From assembly GCA_020848615.1 (NCBI GenBank), contig JADLHW010000112.1, positions 1-64,000 on the forward strand: a stretch of 64,000 bases of DNA, in the 5' to 3' direction. The position numbers were made by a program, and so were the translations under genes. This stretch comes from Thermoleophilia bacterium. Lineage in GTDB: Bacteria; Actinomycetota; Thermoleophilia; Miltoncostaeales; Miltoncostaeaceae. Below are positions 8,584 through 17,357 of this stretch, one piece after another. Below the pieces are notes generated by a model. That model was not told the DNA's origin and did no database searches. It saw only the letters and a program-made list of their open reading frames with translations. The stretch's first letter is position 1. Each line of letters starts with the position of its first letter.

Positions 8584-9324
8584 ATGGGGACCATCAAGGA
8601 CCTGTTCTTCTCGTGGGACGCGGTGCGCCCGGTGCTCGGCGACCTCCTGCGCGGGTTCTGGGTCACGATCCAGCTCACGCTCCTGTCCCTGCTGTTCGCG
8701 GGGACGGGAGCGCTCGTGCTGGCGGTGTTCCGGCAGACGCGCACCGCCCGCCCGTCGCTGCTCAAGCGCGCCGGCACCTGCGTCATGCGGGTGCTCGCGA
8801 TCGTCTACATCGACGTGTTCCGCGGGCTGCCGGCCCTGCTGGTGATCATCATGCTGTACGTGAGCCTGCCGTTCACCGGCATCCCCGTGTTCAAGGACTT
8901 CACGGGCTTCCAGGTGGCGGTGCTGGGGCTCACCCTGGTGTACATGGCGTACCTCGCCGAGATCTTCCGCGCGGGCATCGAGGCGGTCGAGCGCGGGCAG
9001 GTGGAGGCGGCGCGCAGCCTCGGCATGTCGAACCTCCAGTCCCTGCGCAAGGTCGTGCTGCCGCAGGCGGTGCGCCGGGTGATCCCGCCGCTGCTGAACG
9101 AGATCATCATCCTCAGCAAGGACACCTCCCTGGCCGGCGTGATCGTGGTGGGAGAGGTCGTGTACGTGGCGCGCACCAGCCAGGCGGTCACGCTGAACTC
9201 CACCTCGCTCACCGGCGCCGCCGTGCTGTTCCTGGTGGTGACCCTGCCCCTCATCCGCATCGTCGACCGGTACATCGAACGCGACCGCAGGCGGCGCGGC
9301 GGCGGACGGGTGGTGATCAGGTGA
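8584..9324 (+). CDS. Amino acid ABC transporter permease
   Basis: A 246-residue HisM/GlnP-type inner-membrane permease with about five transmembrane helices. The EAA loop that docks with the ATPase reads [20 protein letters not shown]. The charged N-terminus ([19 protein letters not shown]) is typical of the family. Only one permease is encoded, so it probably works as a homodimer. Its TGA overlaps the GTG of the ATPase gene. Confidence 0.93.
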   Translation: MGTIKDLFFSWDAVRPVLGDLLRGFWVTIQLTLLSLLFAGTGALVLAVFRQTRTARPSLLKRAGTCVMRVLAIVYIDVFRGLPALLVIIMLYVSLPFTGIPVFKDFTGFQVAVLGLTLVYMAYLAEIFRAGIEAVERGQVEAARSLGMSNLQSLRKVVLPQAVRRVIPPLLNEIIILSKDTSLAGVIVVGEVVYVARTSQAVTLNSTSLTGAAVLFLVVTLPLIRIVDRYIERDRRRRGGGRVVIR

Positions 9325-10067
9325 GCACCTCGTCGGGTCCCGGCTCCGTCCGCGTGGAGGGGCTGGTCAAGCGCTTCGGCGACAACGAGGTCCTGTGCGG
9401 GATCGACCTGGCGGTGGCGCGCGGCGAGGTGGTGTGCGTGATCGGCCCCTCCGGGTCCGGGAAGTCCACCCTCCTGCGCTGCATGAACCTCATCGAGACG
9501 CCCACCTCCGGGCGGGTGTTCATCGACGAGGACGAGATCACCGCGCCCGACGCCGACACCAACGCCCTGCGGAGCCGCATGGGCATGGTGTTCCAGCAGT
9601 TCAACCTGTTCCCGCACATGACCGCGATCGAGAACATCACGGTCGCGCCGGTGGTGGTGAAGAAGGTCCCGAGGGCGGATGCGCACGCGCGGGGGATGGA
9701 GCTCCTGCGCCGGGTGGGCCTGGAGGAGAAGGCGAACGAGAACCCGCGGTCCCTCTCCGGCGGCCAGCAGCAGCGCGTCGCCATCGCCCGTGCCCTGGCG
9801 ATGGAGCCCGAGGTGATGCTGTTCGACGAGGCGACCAGCGCCCTGGACCCGGAGCTCGTGGGCGACGTCCTCGCGGTGATGCGGGAGCTCGCGCAGGCGG
9901 GGATGACCATGGTGGTCGTGACGCACGAGATGGGCTTCGCCCGGGAGGTGTGCGACCGGCTGGTGTTCATGGACGGCGGGCTCATCGTGGAGTCCGGCCT
10001 GCCGGCCGACGTGCTGGCGAACCCGCGGCAGGAGCGCACCCAGCGCTTCCTGGCGCGCGTGCTCTAG
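9321..10067 (+). CDS. Amino acid ABC transporter ATP-binding protein
   Basis: A 248-residue ATPase of the GlnQ/HisP type that powers amino acid import. Walker A is GPSGSGKST (about 42-50), the Q-loop lies in [13 protein letters not shown], the signature is [15 protein letters not shown], Walker B is [12 protein letters not shown] and the switch histidine is in VVTHEMGFA. All are intact. The stop shares the four-base sequence CTAG with the stop of the convergent GGDEF gene, leaving no room for a separate terminator. Confidence 0.94.
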   Translation: MSTSSGPGSVRVEGLVKRFGDNEVLCGIDLAVARGEVVCVIGPSGSGKSTLLRCMNLIETPTSGRVFIDEDEITAPDADTNALRSRMGMVFQQFNLFPHMTAIENITVAPVVVKKVPRADAHARGMELLRRVGLEEKANENPRSLSGGQQQRVAIARALAMEPEVMLFDEATSALDPELVGDVLAVMRELAQAGMTMVVVTHEMGFAREVCDRLVFMDGGLIVESGLPADVLANPRQERTQRFLARVL

Positions 10068-11770
10068 CTTCCCCGGGACGCGCGCGGCGGGCGCGCGAGG
10101 TGCTTGCGCCGGTACATGTCGGCGTCGGCGTCGGCGAGCAGCATCGCCGGCTTCGCCTGCCCCGCGTTGCCCACGGCGAGGCCCACGGTGGCCGACACCT
10201 GCAGCCGGCGGGAGCCGATGTCCACCGGCTCCCGGAACGTGGCGGCGATGCGATGGCTGATCGCCACGGCCTCCCCGTGATCGGACAGCCCGTCGAGGAT
10301 CAGCACGAACTCGTCGCCGCCGAACCGCGCCGCCGTGTCGTGGGTGCGCAGCGACGCCCGCAGCCGCCCCGCGACGGCGACCAGCACGCGGTCGCCCGCC
10401 TCGTGCCCGTGCGCGTCGTTGACGGCCTTGAAGTCGTCGAGGTCCAGCAGGATGACCCCCACCAGCCGCCGGCCCCGCTTGGTGAGCGCGTGGTCGAGGC
10501 GCTCCTCCAGGAGCGCCCGGTTCGCCAGGCCCGTGAGGGCGTCGGTGAACGCGGCCTGCGCGAGGCGCTCGCTGGTGCTCGCCAGGTCGTTCAGGGACCG
10601 CTGCAGGCGGCCGTTCTCAAGGGCCAGCACGACGTGGCTGGCGTAGGTGTCCAGCAGGGAGCGGTCCGCCTGGTCGAACGGCTCGGTGTCGGGCGTGGAC
10701 CGCGTGACCGTGACGACGCCCACCGTGCGGTCCTCGATCTCCAGCCGGGCCCGGAGGGTGCGCCGGCGGTCCGCGGCGTCCACGGCCGTGGTGGCCTCGC
10801 GCTCCGCGGCGTCCGGCGCGAGCGGGACCATGAGCTCCATCGCCTCGCCGGGGCCGCGTGAGGACCGCAGGGCCGCGTCCCCGTCGGCGGACGGCATGAG
10901 CAGGATGCGCGCGACGTCGGCGCGGAACAGCCAGCGCGCCTCGTCGAGGAGCTCCACGACCGCCGCCCGGATGTCGGCGGCGGCCTGCACGCGCCGCATC
11001 GACCGGTAGAGCAGCTCGGTCTGGTCGCGGCGCCGGATGTCGCGGACGTACGCGCGGTGCGCCGCGACGAGCACGACGCAGGGCAGCAGCAGCAGCAGCA
11101 GCGCGAGGGGGCTGTGCCGGGCGAGCTCCGCGCAGGCCAGGCCGAAGGACGTGGTGCTGAGCACGCCCACGGTGCCCAGGCCCACCGCCCCGCGCAGCTC
11201 CGCCGGGGACGGCCAGGAGGCCTCGGAGGCGGCGATCGCGGCCGCCACCAGCAGTCCCGCCAGCAGGTCGCCCACCAGCACCGCGCCGATCGCGAGCACC
11301 CACAGCGCCCAGCTCTCGGCACCGGCGCCCAGGGCGTCGAGGCCGAGCTGGAACACCGTGACGACCACGCAGGTGGTGAGCACGAACTGGGCGGCGTTGA
11401 AGGCGAGGCGCAGCCCGCGCTGGCGCCTGGCGACCAGCAGCGCGGCGGTCGCGCCCAGGAGCTCGGCGGCCACGAGGTGCAGGGGGGCGGCGAACAGGAG
11501 CCCCAGGACCAGCGGCAGCTCGGTGAACGAGAACGTGTGGACCTGGCGGCGCACCTCGATGCGGACCACCGCGATCTCGGCGACCAGGAAGCCCAGGGCG
11601 AGCATCCACCACGTGACCTCCACGTCGTCCAGCGGCGGGCGGCGGTCGCGCAGCACCAGCAGCGCGAGGGCGCCCGCGGCGGCCGCGCACAGGACCGTGA
11701 GGACCGCCACGCGGACGGGTCCGGGAATCGCCGGACGGCTGGAGGGGTGGGAGGAGGGGTCCGGTTTCAT
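10064..11770 (-). CDS. Membrane GAF-GGDEF diguanylate cyclase
   Basis: A 568-residue protein predicted to make cyclic di-GMP from GTP. About 210 N-terminal residues form multiple membrane helices resembling a MASE-type sensor. A GAF-like domain follows at about 265-385, then a GGDEF domain at about 400-555. The active site ARFGGDEF is canonical (GGDEF at 484-488). An RxxD allosteric inhibition site (RTHD, 475-478) sits exactly five residues upstream, so product feedback is likely. There is no EAL domain. It is a plausible partner of the HD-GYP and PilZ proteins elsewhere in the window. Confidence 0.92.
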   Translation of the reverse strand: MKPDPSSHPSSRPAIPGPVRVAVLTVLCAAAAGALALLVLRDRRPPLDDVEVTWWMLALGFLVAEIAVVRIEVRRQVHTFSFTELPLVLGLLFAAPLHLVAAELLGATAALLVARRQRGLRLAFNAAQFVLTTCVVVTVFQLGLDALGAGAESWALWVLAIGAVLVGDLLAGLLVAAAIAASEASWPSPAELRGAVGLGTVGVLSTTSFGLACAELARHSPLALLLLLLPCVVLVAAHRAYVRDIRRRDQTELLYRSMRRVQAAADIRAAVVELLDEARWLFRADVARILLMPSADGDAALRSSRGPGEAMELMVPLAPDAAEREATTAVDAADRRRTLRARLEIEDRTVGVVTVTRSTPDTEPFDQADRSLLDTYASHVVLALENGRLQRSLNDLASTSERLAQAAFTDALTGLANRALLEERLDHALTKRGRRLVGVILLDLDDFKAVNDAHGHEAGDRVLVAVAGRLRASLRTHDTAARFGGDEFVLILDGLSDHGEAVAISHRIAATFREPVDIGSRRLQVSATVGLAVGNAGQAKPAMLLADADADMYRRKHLARPPRASRGS

Positions 11771-11859
11771 GGGATCGGGGGCCGCGTGACCCCCGCGATG
11801 TCATGGGCATCCGGTCCGGGCGGCGCGGTCACCGCCCGGACGGGAGCGTCAGGTTCGGT

Positions 11860-12087
11860 TCACCAGGATCGCTTGGCGAGGATGTGGCCGCCGCCCCAGG
11901 GGGGCGACCAGCTGTCTTCGACCGCGACGATCTGGTCATCGGCGTCGTCGTCGTACCAGGAGCCGTGGTAGGCGCCCGCGGTGCCGGCGCCCAGGGCGAT
12001 CGCCGCGACGGCGACCAGCCCGGTCGTGGCGAGCCAGCGGCGCAGCCTGCGGGTACGGGACGTGCGCGGTTCGGGGGATGAGGTCAT
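11860..12087 (-). CDS. Small secreted or membrane-anchored protein (75 aa)
   Basis: A basic N-terminus (RTSRTRRLRRWLA) is followed by a hydrophobic segment and an AGAYHGSWYDDD junction that looks like a signal peptidase site (TAGA|YH). The mature part, about 35 residues, is rich in Asp, Trp and Gly. The ATG at 12087 has GAGGAGG-like spacing upstream (AGGAGGCTC then ATG), which rules out the slightly longer frame. I do not recognise a family. It sits between the GGDEF gene and the GT87-like gene on the same strand. Confidence 0.65.
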   Translation of the reverse strand: MTSSPEPRTSRTRRLRRWLATTGLVAVAAIALGAGTAGAYHGSWYDDDADDQIVAVEDSWSPPWGGGHILAKRSW

Positions 12088-12129
12088 GAGCCTCCTCAAG
12101 TCGGATGGGCACGCGTCCATGCGAGGAGT

Positions 12130-13368
12130 TCATCGGGCGAGACCGGTCACCGGCCCATGGGCATTTGCCGTATCCGCCCCTGACAGGTGGGGCCAGCTCG
12201 CCGCGGCGAGGACAACCAATAGCACGTCCCTCGCGCAGAGCAGAATCACGGTGCGCGGCTCGAGGTCCTCCACCAGCCCCTGGTAGCCCACGGGGAACAC
12301 GCGGTGCGAGAGCCAGAGCACCACGAGCATGAGCGGGAGCACCGCCAGGCCGCGCCGCCCGGGCAGCAGCGCCACCACCGCCGGCAGCCACAGGAGGTAC
12401 TGCGGCGACAGCACCTTCCCCGTGGTGATGAGCACCAGCAGCGTCGCCGCCAGGACGGCCGCCAGGTACCGCGGGTCGCGACCGCCCGCGGCGCGCAGAC
12501 GGCGGTGCAGCATCGCGGCGAGGAGCAGCGCGAGCGCGATGCCCAGCAGGGATCCGGCGGTGGCGAGGGCCTGCGGGAGGGCGCCCACCAGGTTGTCGCT
12601 GCCGTAGCTCCGGACGACCCGCACGGGCAGCCCGGCCAGGTGATGCGCCGCCAGGAGCGCCGCGGACCCCGACGATTCGATCTGCAGGGGCCGGTCCAGG
12701 TGGTACGCCACCGACCGCCACAGCCCGGACGGCGCGACGACCGCGGCGGGCACCACCACCGCCAGCCCCAGCACCACGCCCGGCGCCATCGCGGCCGCGA
12801 CCCGCCGCGGCGGCGCCGCGTGGAGGTGGGCGACCAGCAGGGCGGGCACGAACGCGGCCGGGACGAGCTTCATCAGCACGGCGGCGGCCATGAGCAGCCA
12901 CACCCACGTCCAGCGCCCGGTGACCGCGCACCAGGCCATCCAGGCCAGCAGCGCCGTGACCGCCAGGTCGTACCGCGGCAGCGACAGATCACCGAGCATC
13001 CACACCGACGCCGGCACCAGCGCCGCGCCCGCGGCCACGCGCCACGCCGGCAGGCCCAGGGCCCTGCCGGTCGCCACGATCCCGGCCGCCGCCGCGCACG
13101 CGCAGGCCGCCATGAGCGCCTGGAACGCCACCTCGTAGCGCCCCGGCAGCAGCCCGGCCGCCCAGAACAGGGCCGCGGCGCCGGGCGGGTACTCGACGTC
13201 GAAGTCGCGGTACGGGAGGTATCCCAGCTCCATGAGCCGCCGGGCGTGCTCGTAGGTGGGTATGTCCCCCAGCGTCACGCCCTCGGACGCCCGGATGCGG
13301 ACCACGGCGGCGGCCACGATGAGCAGGCACGCCGCGGCCCCCACCGCCCACGCCGCGGGCCGGCGCAT
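12130..13368 (-). CDS. GT87-like polytopic mannosyl/glycosyltransferase (DUF2029-type)
   Basis: A 412-residue protein with about ten hydrophobic helices. The first extracytoplasmic loop carries DIPTYEHARRLMELG and YRDFDVEYPPGAAALFW, the acidic DxEYPP signature of GT-C transferases of the GT87/DUF2029 group, which transfer sugars (often mannose) from polyprenyl phosphate. The catalytic acidic residue is probably within that loop. Its ATG shares a base with the stop of the upstream lipoprotein gene (TGATG), so the two are translationally coupled and may serve one cell-envelope process. Confidence 0.78.
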   Translation of the reverse strand: MRRPAAWAVGAAACLLIVAAAVVRIRASEGVTLGDIPTYEHARRLMELGYLPYRDFDVEYPPGAAALFWAAGLLPGRYEVAFQALMAACACAAAAGIVATGRALGLPAWRVAAGAALVPASVWMLGDLSLPRYDLAVTALLAWMAWCAVTGRWTWVWLLMAAAVLMKLVPAAFVPALLVAHLHAAPPRRVAAAMAPGVVLGLAVVVPAAVVAPSGLWRSVAYHLDRPLQIESSGSAALLAAHHLAGLPVRVVRSYGSDNLVGALPQALATAGSLLGIALALLLAAMLHRRLRAAGGRDPRYLAAVLAATLLVLITTGKVLSPQYLLWLPAVVALLPGRRGLAVLPLMLVVLWLSHRVFPVGYQGLVEDLEPRTVILLCARDVLLVVLAAASWPHLSGADTANAHGPVTGLAR

Positions 13369-14687
13369 CACCGCGGCACCGGTGCCCACCGCACCGCGCC
13401 GCGGTCCGGGGACGCCCACACCGCCGTGAACCCACCGCCCACCCGGGCCACGGCGGGGCTCGCGACCTCCTGGCCCGGCGGGCTCAGGGTGCGGCACCCC
13501 GTCCACGATGCGGATCCCGGGGCCAGCACCGCCATGCGCGCCGTGAGCCGCGGCCCGTTGAGATCCTCCCAGACCGCGGCGGCCGTTCCGTCCGGCGCCA
13601 TCGCGAGGGCGGGTGCGCCGGCCGCCCCGGAATCCGTGACGGGCACGGCGGGTCCGGGCGCCCGCCCCGGCGCGGCGCGCACCGCGATCACCCGGTCGCG
13701 GTCGCCGTCCCGCTGCGGCCAGGCCACGACCACCGCGCCGTCGGCGCTCACCGCCACCGCCGGAGCCTGGTCGGGCGGGCCGGGCGGACGGGGGAGCCCC
13801 AGGGCGCGGACGTGCTCGGCGCCGGCCGTGCGCGGCGGGCCCCACGCCCCGCACGGTCCGCGCACGCGCAGGCCCACGCGCTCCCGCCGCCCGCCGACCT
13901 CGTCGCGCCAGACCGCGGCGACGTGGCCGCCCGGGCCGGCGACGGCGCGCAGATCGGACACCCGCCGCACGGGTGCCGAGAGCGTGACCGGCGCCGACCA
14001 GCCGTCGCCCGCGGCCGCGGACGCCCGCACGACCCACCCGTCCGGCGTGCCCTGCGACCACAGGACGCCGCGACGGCCGCCCGCATCGACGACCGGCACC
14101 ACGTCGCGCACCTCGCCGCCGCCGAGCACCGCCCGCGGGGGGCCCACCGCCCCGCCGGGGGAGACGACCGCGGCCACCACCGCCCCCGCCGGGTCGTCGC
14201 GCCAGGCCAGGAGCGCCCCGCCGGAGGGCGTGGCGGCCACCCCCGGCAGGCGGGGCCCCACGCCGCCCGGCGCCGAGGCATTTGCGGGTGCGCTCCACAC
14301 GCCGTCCGCGCCGCGGGTGGCGACGCGCACCGCGCGGCGGTCGCCGTCCCAGCCGTCCCAGCCGTCCCACACCACCACCGCGCGGCCGGAACCCAGGGCG
14401 GCGGCCGCCGGGGCGCCGGCGCCGCGCTCCGACACGCGCACCGCTGGGCTCCACGCGCCGCCGTCGAGCACCGCCGCCGTGAGCGGGTCCCCGAACACCG
14501 ACTCCCACACGGCGACCGCGGACGCGCCGTCCGGGGAGGCCGCCAGGATGGCGCCGCGCCCGTCGCGCGCGGCGAGCTCGCCGCCTCCCGTCACCTCAGG
14601 GCAGCCCGGCGGGGCGGCGCGGTCGCCTGCGGAGCCGCACCCCACCAGGACGACGCAAAAACCCGCAACGAGCGGTCGAATGCTCAC
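13368..14687 (-). CDS. Secreted lipoprotein with beta-propeller-like repeats
   Basis: A 439-residue protein. The GTG start gives a signal peptide ending in lipobox LVGC (C17). The remainder holds repeated strands of the type GGALLAWRDD, GRAVVVWDG, GHVAAVWRDE, GAVVVAWPQRD and GTAAAVWEDL at intervals of about 50-60 residues, as in sialidase/BNR-like propellers, although the Asp-box is not strict. No catalytic residues are identified. The TGATG overlap with the downstream GT87-like gene implies co-expression. It may bind extracellular glycan or protein. Confidence 0.7.
   Translation of the reverse strand: MSIRPLVAGFCVVLVGCGSAGDRAAPPGCPEVTGGGELAARDGRGAILAASPDGASAVAVWESVFGDPLTAAVLDGGAWSPAVRVSERGAGAPAAAALGSGRAVVVWDGWDGWDGDRRAVRVATRGADGVWSAPANASAPGGVGPRLPGVAATPSGGALLAWRDDPAGAVVAAVVSPGGAVGPPRAVLGGGEVRDVVPVVDAGGRRGVLWSQGTPDGWVVRASAAAGDGWSAPVTLSAPVRRVSDLRAVAGPGGHVAAVWRDEVGGRRERVGLRVRGPCGAWGPPRTAGAEHVRALGLPRPPGPPDQAPAVAVSADGAVVVAWPQRDGDRDRVIAVRAAPGRAPGPAVPVTDSGAAGAPALAMAPDGTAAAVWEDLNGPRLTARMAVLAPGSASWTGCRTLSPPGQEVASPAVARVGGGFTAVWASPDRGAVRWAPVPR
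14341..14371. repeat. 9-bp tandem repeat in lipoprotein gene
   Basis: Three consecutive copies of the nonamer CCGTCCCAG (the last copy differs at its final base) encode WDGWDGWDG in the lipoprotein. Because the unit is a multiple of three, slippage would change the number of WDG units without breaking the frame. Confidence 0.6.
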
Positions 14688-14689
14688 GG

Positions 14690-15292
14690 TCAACTCGACG
14701 CTGAGATGAGGTCCCGGAGGGTCGCCTCGTCCACGGTGATCCCGAACAGCGGCCCGTTCGGCGCCATCGGAACGGCCGCGGCCCGCAGGGATGCGATCTC
14801 GACCGGCCGGAAGCCCACGCGGTCGAGCAGCCGGGCGACGGTGGCCCGCGCAGCGGGGTCGTCGCCGGCGAGCGGCACCGCCAGGCCGTCCGGGGCGGCC
14901 AGCCGGTTCGCGTGCACGGTGCAGAGCGCCTTCACCACCCGCGCCCCTCCGGCCATCCGCGCGACGGCCTCCGACGAGCCCGACTCCGCCTCCCGGGCCT
15001 CCCAGCCGCCCCACGCGTTGGTGGCGTCGATGAGCACCGTCGATCGCGGGATCGGGCCCACGTCCTCGAGCAGCTCCTCGACGGCGTCGTACGGCACCGC
15101 GAGCAGCACGATGGGGGCGCCGGCGGCCTCCGCGGCGTTGGCGGGCACGACCCCCGAGCCGATCTCGTCGACGAGCGGTCCCAGCGAGACCCGGCCCCTG
15201 CGGTTGGCGATGAGCACCTCGTAGCCCGCCCGGGTGAGCACCCGTGCCGCCGCCGATCCCATGCGTCCCGCACCGAGGATGCCCACGCGCAC
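14690..15292 (-). CDS. NADPH-dependent F420 reductase-like oxidoreductase
   Basis: A 200-residue Rossmann protein of the F420-dependent NADP oxidoreductase family. The nucleotide-binding motif opens the protein (VGILGAGRMGSAAARVL), and the segment IANRRG replaces the usual NSR that selects NADPH. It has the characteristic IVLLAVPYDAVEELLED and VLIDATNAW strands. It probably shuttles hydride between NADP and a deazaflavin or a small carbonyl substrate. The GTG at 15292 fits the fold start. The 22-base gap to the divergent TauE gene must hold both ribosome sites. Confidence 0.78.
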   Translation of the reverse strand: MRVGILGAGRMGSAAARVLTRAGYEVLIANRRGRVSLGPLVDEIGSGVVPANAAEAAGAPIVLLAVPYDAVEELLEDVGPIPRSTVLIDATNAWGGWEAREAESGSSEAVARMAGGARVVKALCTVHANRLAAPDGLAVPLAGDDPAARATVARLLDRVGFRPVEIASLRAAAVPMAPNGPLFGITVDEATLRDLISASS

Positions 15293-15314
15293 CGGGCAAC
15301 CGTATCCTCCCGGC

Positions 15315-16100
15315 GTGGACGGCACCCTCATCGGCGCGGCCGCCGCCGGCCTGGGGGTCGCCGTGCTCACCACGCCCGCGGGCGTGTCGGGCGCCGTGTT
15401 CCTGCTGCCCGTGCAGCTGGGCCTGCTGGGGGTCCCGAACCCGGCGGCCACCCCCACGAACCTCCTCTACAACGTGCTCGCCACCCCCGGTGGCCTGCTG
15501 CGCTGGGCGCGGACCGGGGCGGTGGACGCCCGCCTCGCCGGCCGCCTGGCGGCGGCCGCCCTGCCCGGCGTGGCGGCGGGGGCGGCGCTGCGGGCCACGG
15601 TCCTCTCCGGCCGCCTCGCCGTGCTGCTCATGGTGGGGTGCGTGTTGGCGGCGATGGGCGCCTGGCTGCTCATCACCGCGCGCGCGTCCCCGCCCGCGCG
15701 GGAGGGCGACCCCGCGCCGGCGGCGGTGGCCGTCCTGGCGGCCGGCGCCGGGGTGGTGGGCGGCGCCTACGGCATCGGCGGCGGCTCGGTGATCGCCCCC
15801 GCGCTGGTGATGATGGGCGTGCCGGTGTCGCGCGCCGCCCCCGCCGCCCTGGCCACGACCCTCGCCACGTCGGTGGCGGGCATCGCCATGTTCGAGGTCC
15901 TCGCCGTGCTGGGCGCGGGCGGGGGGCGGCCCGTGGCGCCGGTGTGGGACACGGGGATCGCCCTGGGGCTGGGCGGCCTGGCGGGGACGCATGCGGGCGC
16001 GTGGCTCCACGGCCGGGCGCCCGAGCGCCTCCTGCGCGCCGGGCTGGGCGGGGTGGCGCTGGCCGTGGGTCTCGCGCACCTGGTCACCGCCGGGGGTTGA
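15315..16100 (+). CDS. Sulfite exporter TauE/SafE family membrane protein
   Basis: A 261-residue polytopic protein in two halves, each with a glycine-rich repeat. The first has VFLLPVQLGLLGVPNPAATPTNLLYN cut into helices, and the second carries the family signature GGAYGIGGGSVIAPALV. TauE/SafE proteins export sulfite, sulfoacetate or related organosulfur anions. A sulfur role is supported by the sulfate importer operon that starts right after it. The stop codon TGA lies inside the -35 element of that operon. Confidence 0.85.
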   Translation: MDGTLIGAAAAGLGVAVLTTPAGVSGAVFLLPVQLGLLGVPNPAATPTNLLYNVLATPGGLLRWARTGAVDARLAGRLAAAALPGVAAGAALRATVLSGRLAVLLMVGCVLAAMGAWLLITARASPPAREGDPAPAAVAVLAAGAGVVGGAYGIGGGSVIAPALVMMGVPVSRAAPAALATTLATSVAGIAMFEVLAVLGAGGGRPVAPVWDTGIALGLGGLAGTHAGAWLHGRAPERLLRAGLGGVALAVGLAHLVTAGG

Positions 16101-16125
16101 CCTTCCGCCGCCGGGCGGGCATGAT
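16097..16125 (+). promoter_or_regulatory. Candidate sigma-70-type promoter of the sulfate importer operon
   Basis: TTGACC at 16097-16102 and CATGAT at 16120-16125 are separated by 17 bases, a standard spacing. The -35 box overlaps the stop codon of the TauE gene. Transcription would start at about 16132, directly at the palindrome that follows. The boxes match the consensus at about five of six and four of six positions. Confidence 0.5.
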
Positions 16126-16132
16126 CGCTGCA

Positions 16133-16153
16133 CGCTTATCCGAGTGATAAGCG
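16133..16153. promoter_or_regulatory. Palindromic operator candidate CGCTTATC-N5-GATAAGCG
   Basis: A perfect 8-bp inverted repeat with a 5-base centre. It is AT-richer than its surroundings and sits over the predicted transcription start of the sulfate importer operon. The position suits a repressor that blocks initiation when sulfur is plentiful. The regulator is unknown: an Rrf2-, ArsR- or TetR-type protein would suit the symmetry. It could instead fold as a 5'-end RNA hairpin. Confidence 0.5.
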
Positions 16154-16189
16154 GGACGCATACATAGAGACGCTGAGGTGACGCACGGT

Positions 16190-16219
16190 CCGTCCTCCCC
16201 GCTGGCACGGGGAGGACGG
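16190..16219 (+). promoter_or_regulatory. Leader hairpin of the sulfate operon
   Basis: CCGTCCTCCCC and GGGGAGGACGG form a perfect 11-bp stem with an 8-base loop inside the leader of about 190 nucleotides before the binding-protein gene. No T-run follows, so it is not a classical terminator. It may stabilise the message or be part of an attenuator. The GGCAACC and GGTGCCAA core elements of SAM-I riboswitches are absent. Confidence 0.45.
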
Positions 16220-16322
16220 TGGGTCGGGGTGTCGCGGCCTTGCGGCGGGATGCGTCCCCGCCGCCGGCGAGCGGCGCCCCGGCATCACCCCTGGCCCGGT
16301 ACGACCGAGGAGTGAACGCTCG

Positions 16323-17357
16323 ATGCTACGTGAACGACTCCGCCTTCCGGCGACCCTGCTCTCCCTCGTCGTCGCCCTGGCGGCCATCTGGCTGTCCGGG
16401 TGCGGTGGCGACGACACCGCGAGCGGGGAGACCTCCGCGGGCGGCGGCGGCGCGAACCTGACGCTCGTCGCGTACAGCACGCCTCGCGAGGTGTACGAGA
16501 AGCTCATCCCCGCCTTCCAGGCCACCGACGCCGGGAAGGGCGTCGAGTTCGAGCAGTCCTACGCGGCATCGGGCGAGCAGAGCCGGGCCGTGGAGGCCGG
16601 CCTGCCCGCCGACTACGTGGCGTTCTCGCTGGCGCCCGACGTCGACCGCCTGGTGAAGGCGGGTCTGATCGCCGAGGACTGGACCTCCCAGAGGTACCGG
16701 GGGATGGTGTCCGACTCGGTGGTCGTCCTCATCGTCCGGCCCGGCAACCCGAAGGGCATCGCGGGCTGGGACGACCTCCTGCGGGACGACGTCGAGGTGC
16801 TCACCCCGAACGTGTTCACCTCCGGCGGCGCCAAGTGGAACACCATGGCCGCCTACGGCGCGCAGCTGCAGCTCGGCAAGACGCCCGCCCAGGCGGAGGA
16901 GTACCTCGCCAAGCTCTACGCGAACGTGTCGGTGCAGGACAAGAGCGCCCGGGAGTCGCTCCAGACCTTCCTCGCCGGGAAGGGCGACGTCCTCCTGGGC
17001 TACGAGAACGAGGCGATCCTCGCGAAGGCGAAGGGTGAGGAGATCGACTTCGTCGTCCCGGACGAGACCCTCCTCATCGAGAACCCGGCGGCCGTCGTGA
17101 CGAGCTCCAAGCACCCGGAGCGGGCGCAGGCCTGGCTGGACTTCGTGCAGTCCCCCGAGGCCCAGAAGGTGTTCGGTGAGGCCGGCTACCGCCCGGTCGA
17201 CCCGGACGTGGCCAAGGCCTTTCACCACCCGCGGCCCGGGAAGCTCTTCACGATCGACGACCTCGGCGGCTGGTCGAAGGTGAACGAGGAGTTCTTCGAC
17301 CGCGACACCGGCGTCGTCGCCGAGATCTTCACGAACCAGGGCAAGGCCCTTGAGTAG
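16323..17357 (+). CDS. Sulfate ABC transporter substrate-binding lipoprotein
   Basis: A 344-residue sulfate/thiosulfate-binding protein of the Sbp/CysP family. The signal peptide ends in lipobox LSGC (C27). Family motifs include LTLVAYSTPREVYEKLIP near the N-terminus, FEQSYAASGEQSRAV in the ligand loop and TPNVFTSGGAKWNTMAAYG. It captures sulfate outside the membrane and delivers it to the two permeases encoded next. GAGG lies about ten bases before the ATG. It is the first gene of a complete four-gene importer operon. Confidence 0.93.
   Translation: MLRERLRLPATLLSLVVALAAIWLSGCGGDDTASGETSAGGGGANLTLVAYSTPREVYEKLIPAFQATDAGKGVEFEQSYAASGEQSRAVEAGLPADYVAFSLAPDVDRLVKAGLIAEDWTSQRYRGMVSDSVVVLIVRPGNPKGIAGWDDLLRDDVEVLTPNVFTSGGAKWNTMAAYGAQLQLGKTPAQAEEYLAKLYANVSVQDKSARESLQTFLAGKGDVLLGYENEAILAKAKGEEIDFVVPDETLLIENPAAVVTSSKHPERAQAWLDFVQSPEAQKVFGEAGYRPVDPDVAKAFHHPRPGKLFTIDDLGGWSKVNEEFFDRDTGVVAEIFTNQGKALE

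Noticed and set aside
16121-16147. Mini-ORF of eight codons (ATG ATC ... GAG TGA) in the sulfate operon leader
   Set aside because: It overlaps the predicted -10 box and start site, has no ribosome site and no cysteine codon.
16101-16322. SAM-I or other known riboswitch before the sulfate importer
   Set aside because: The start CTTATC is reminiscent of SAM-I, but the GGCAACC and GGTGCCAA core elements are missing.
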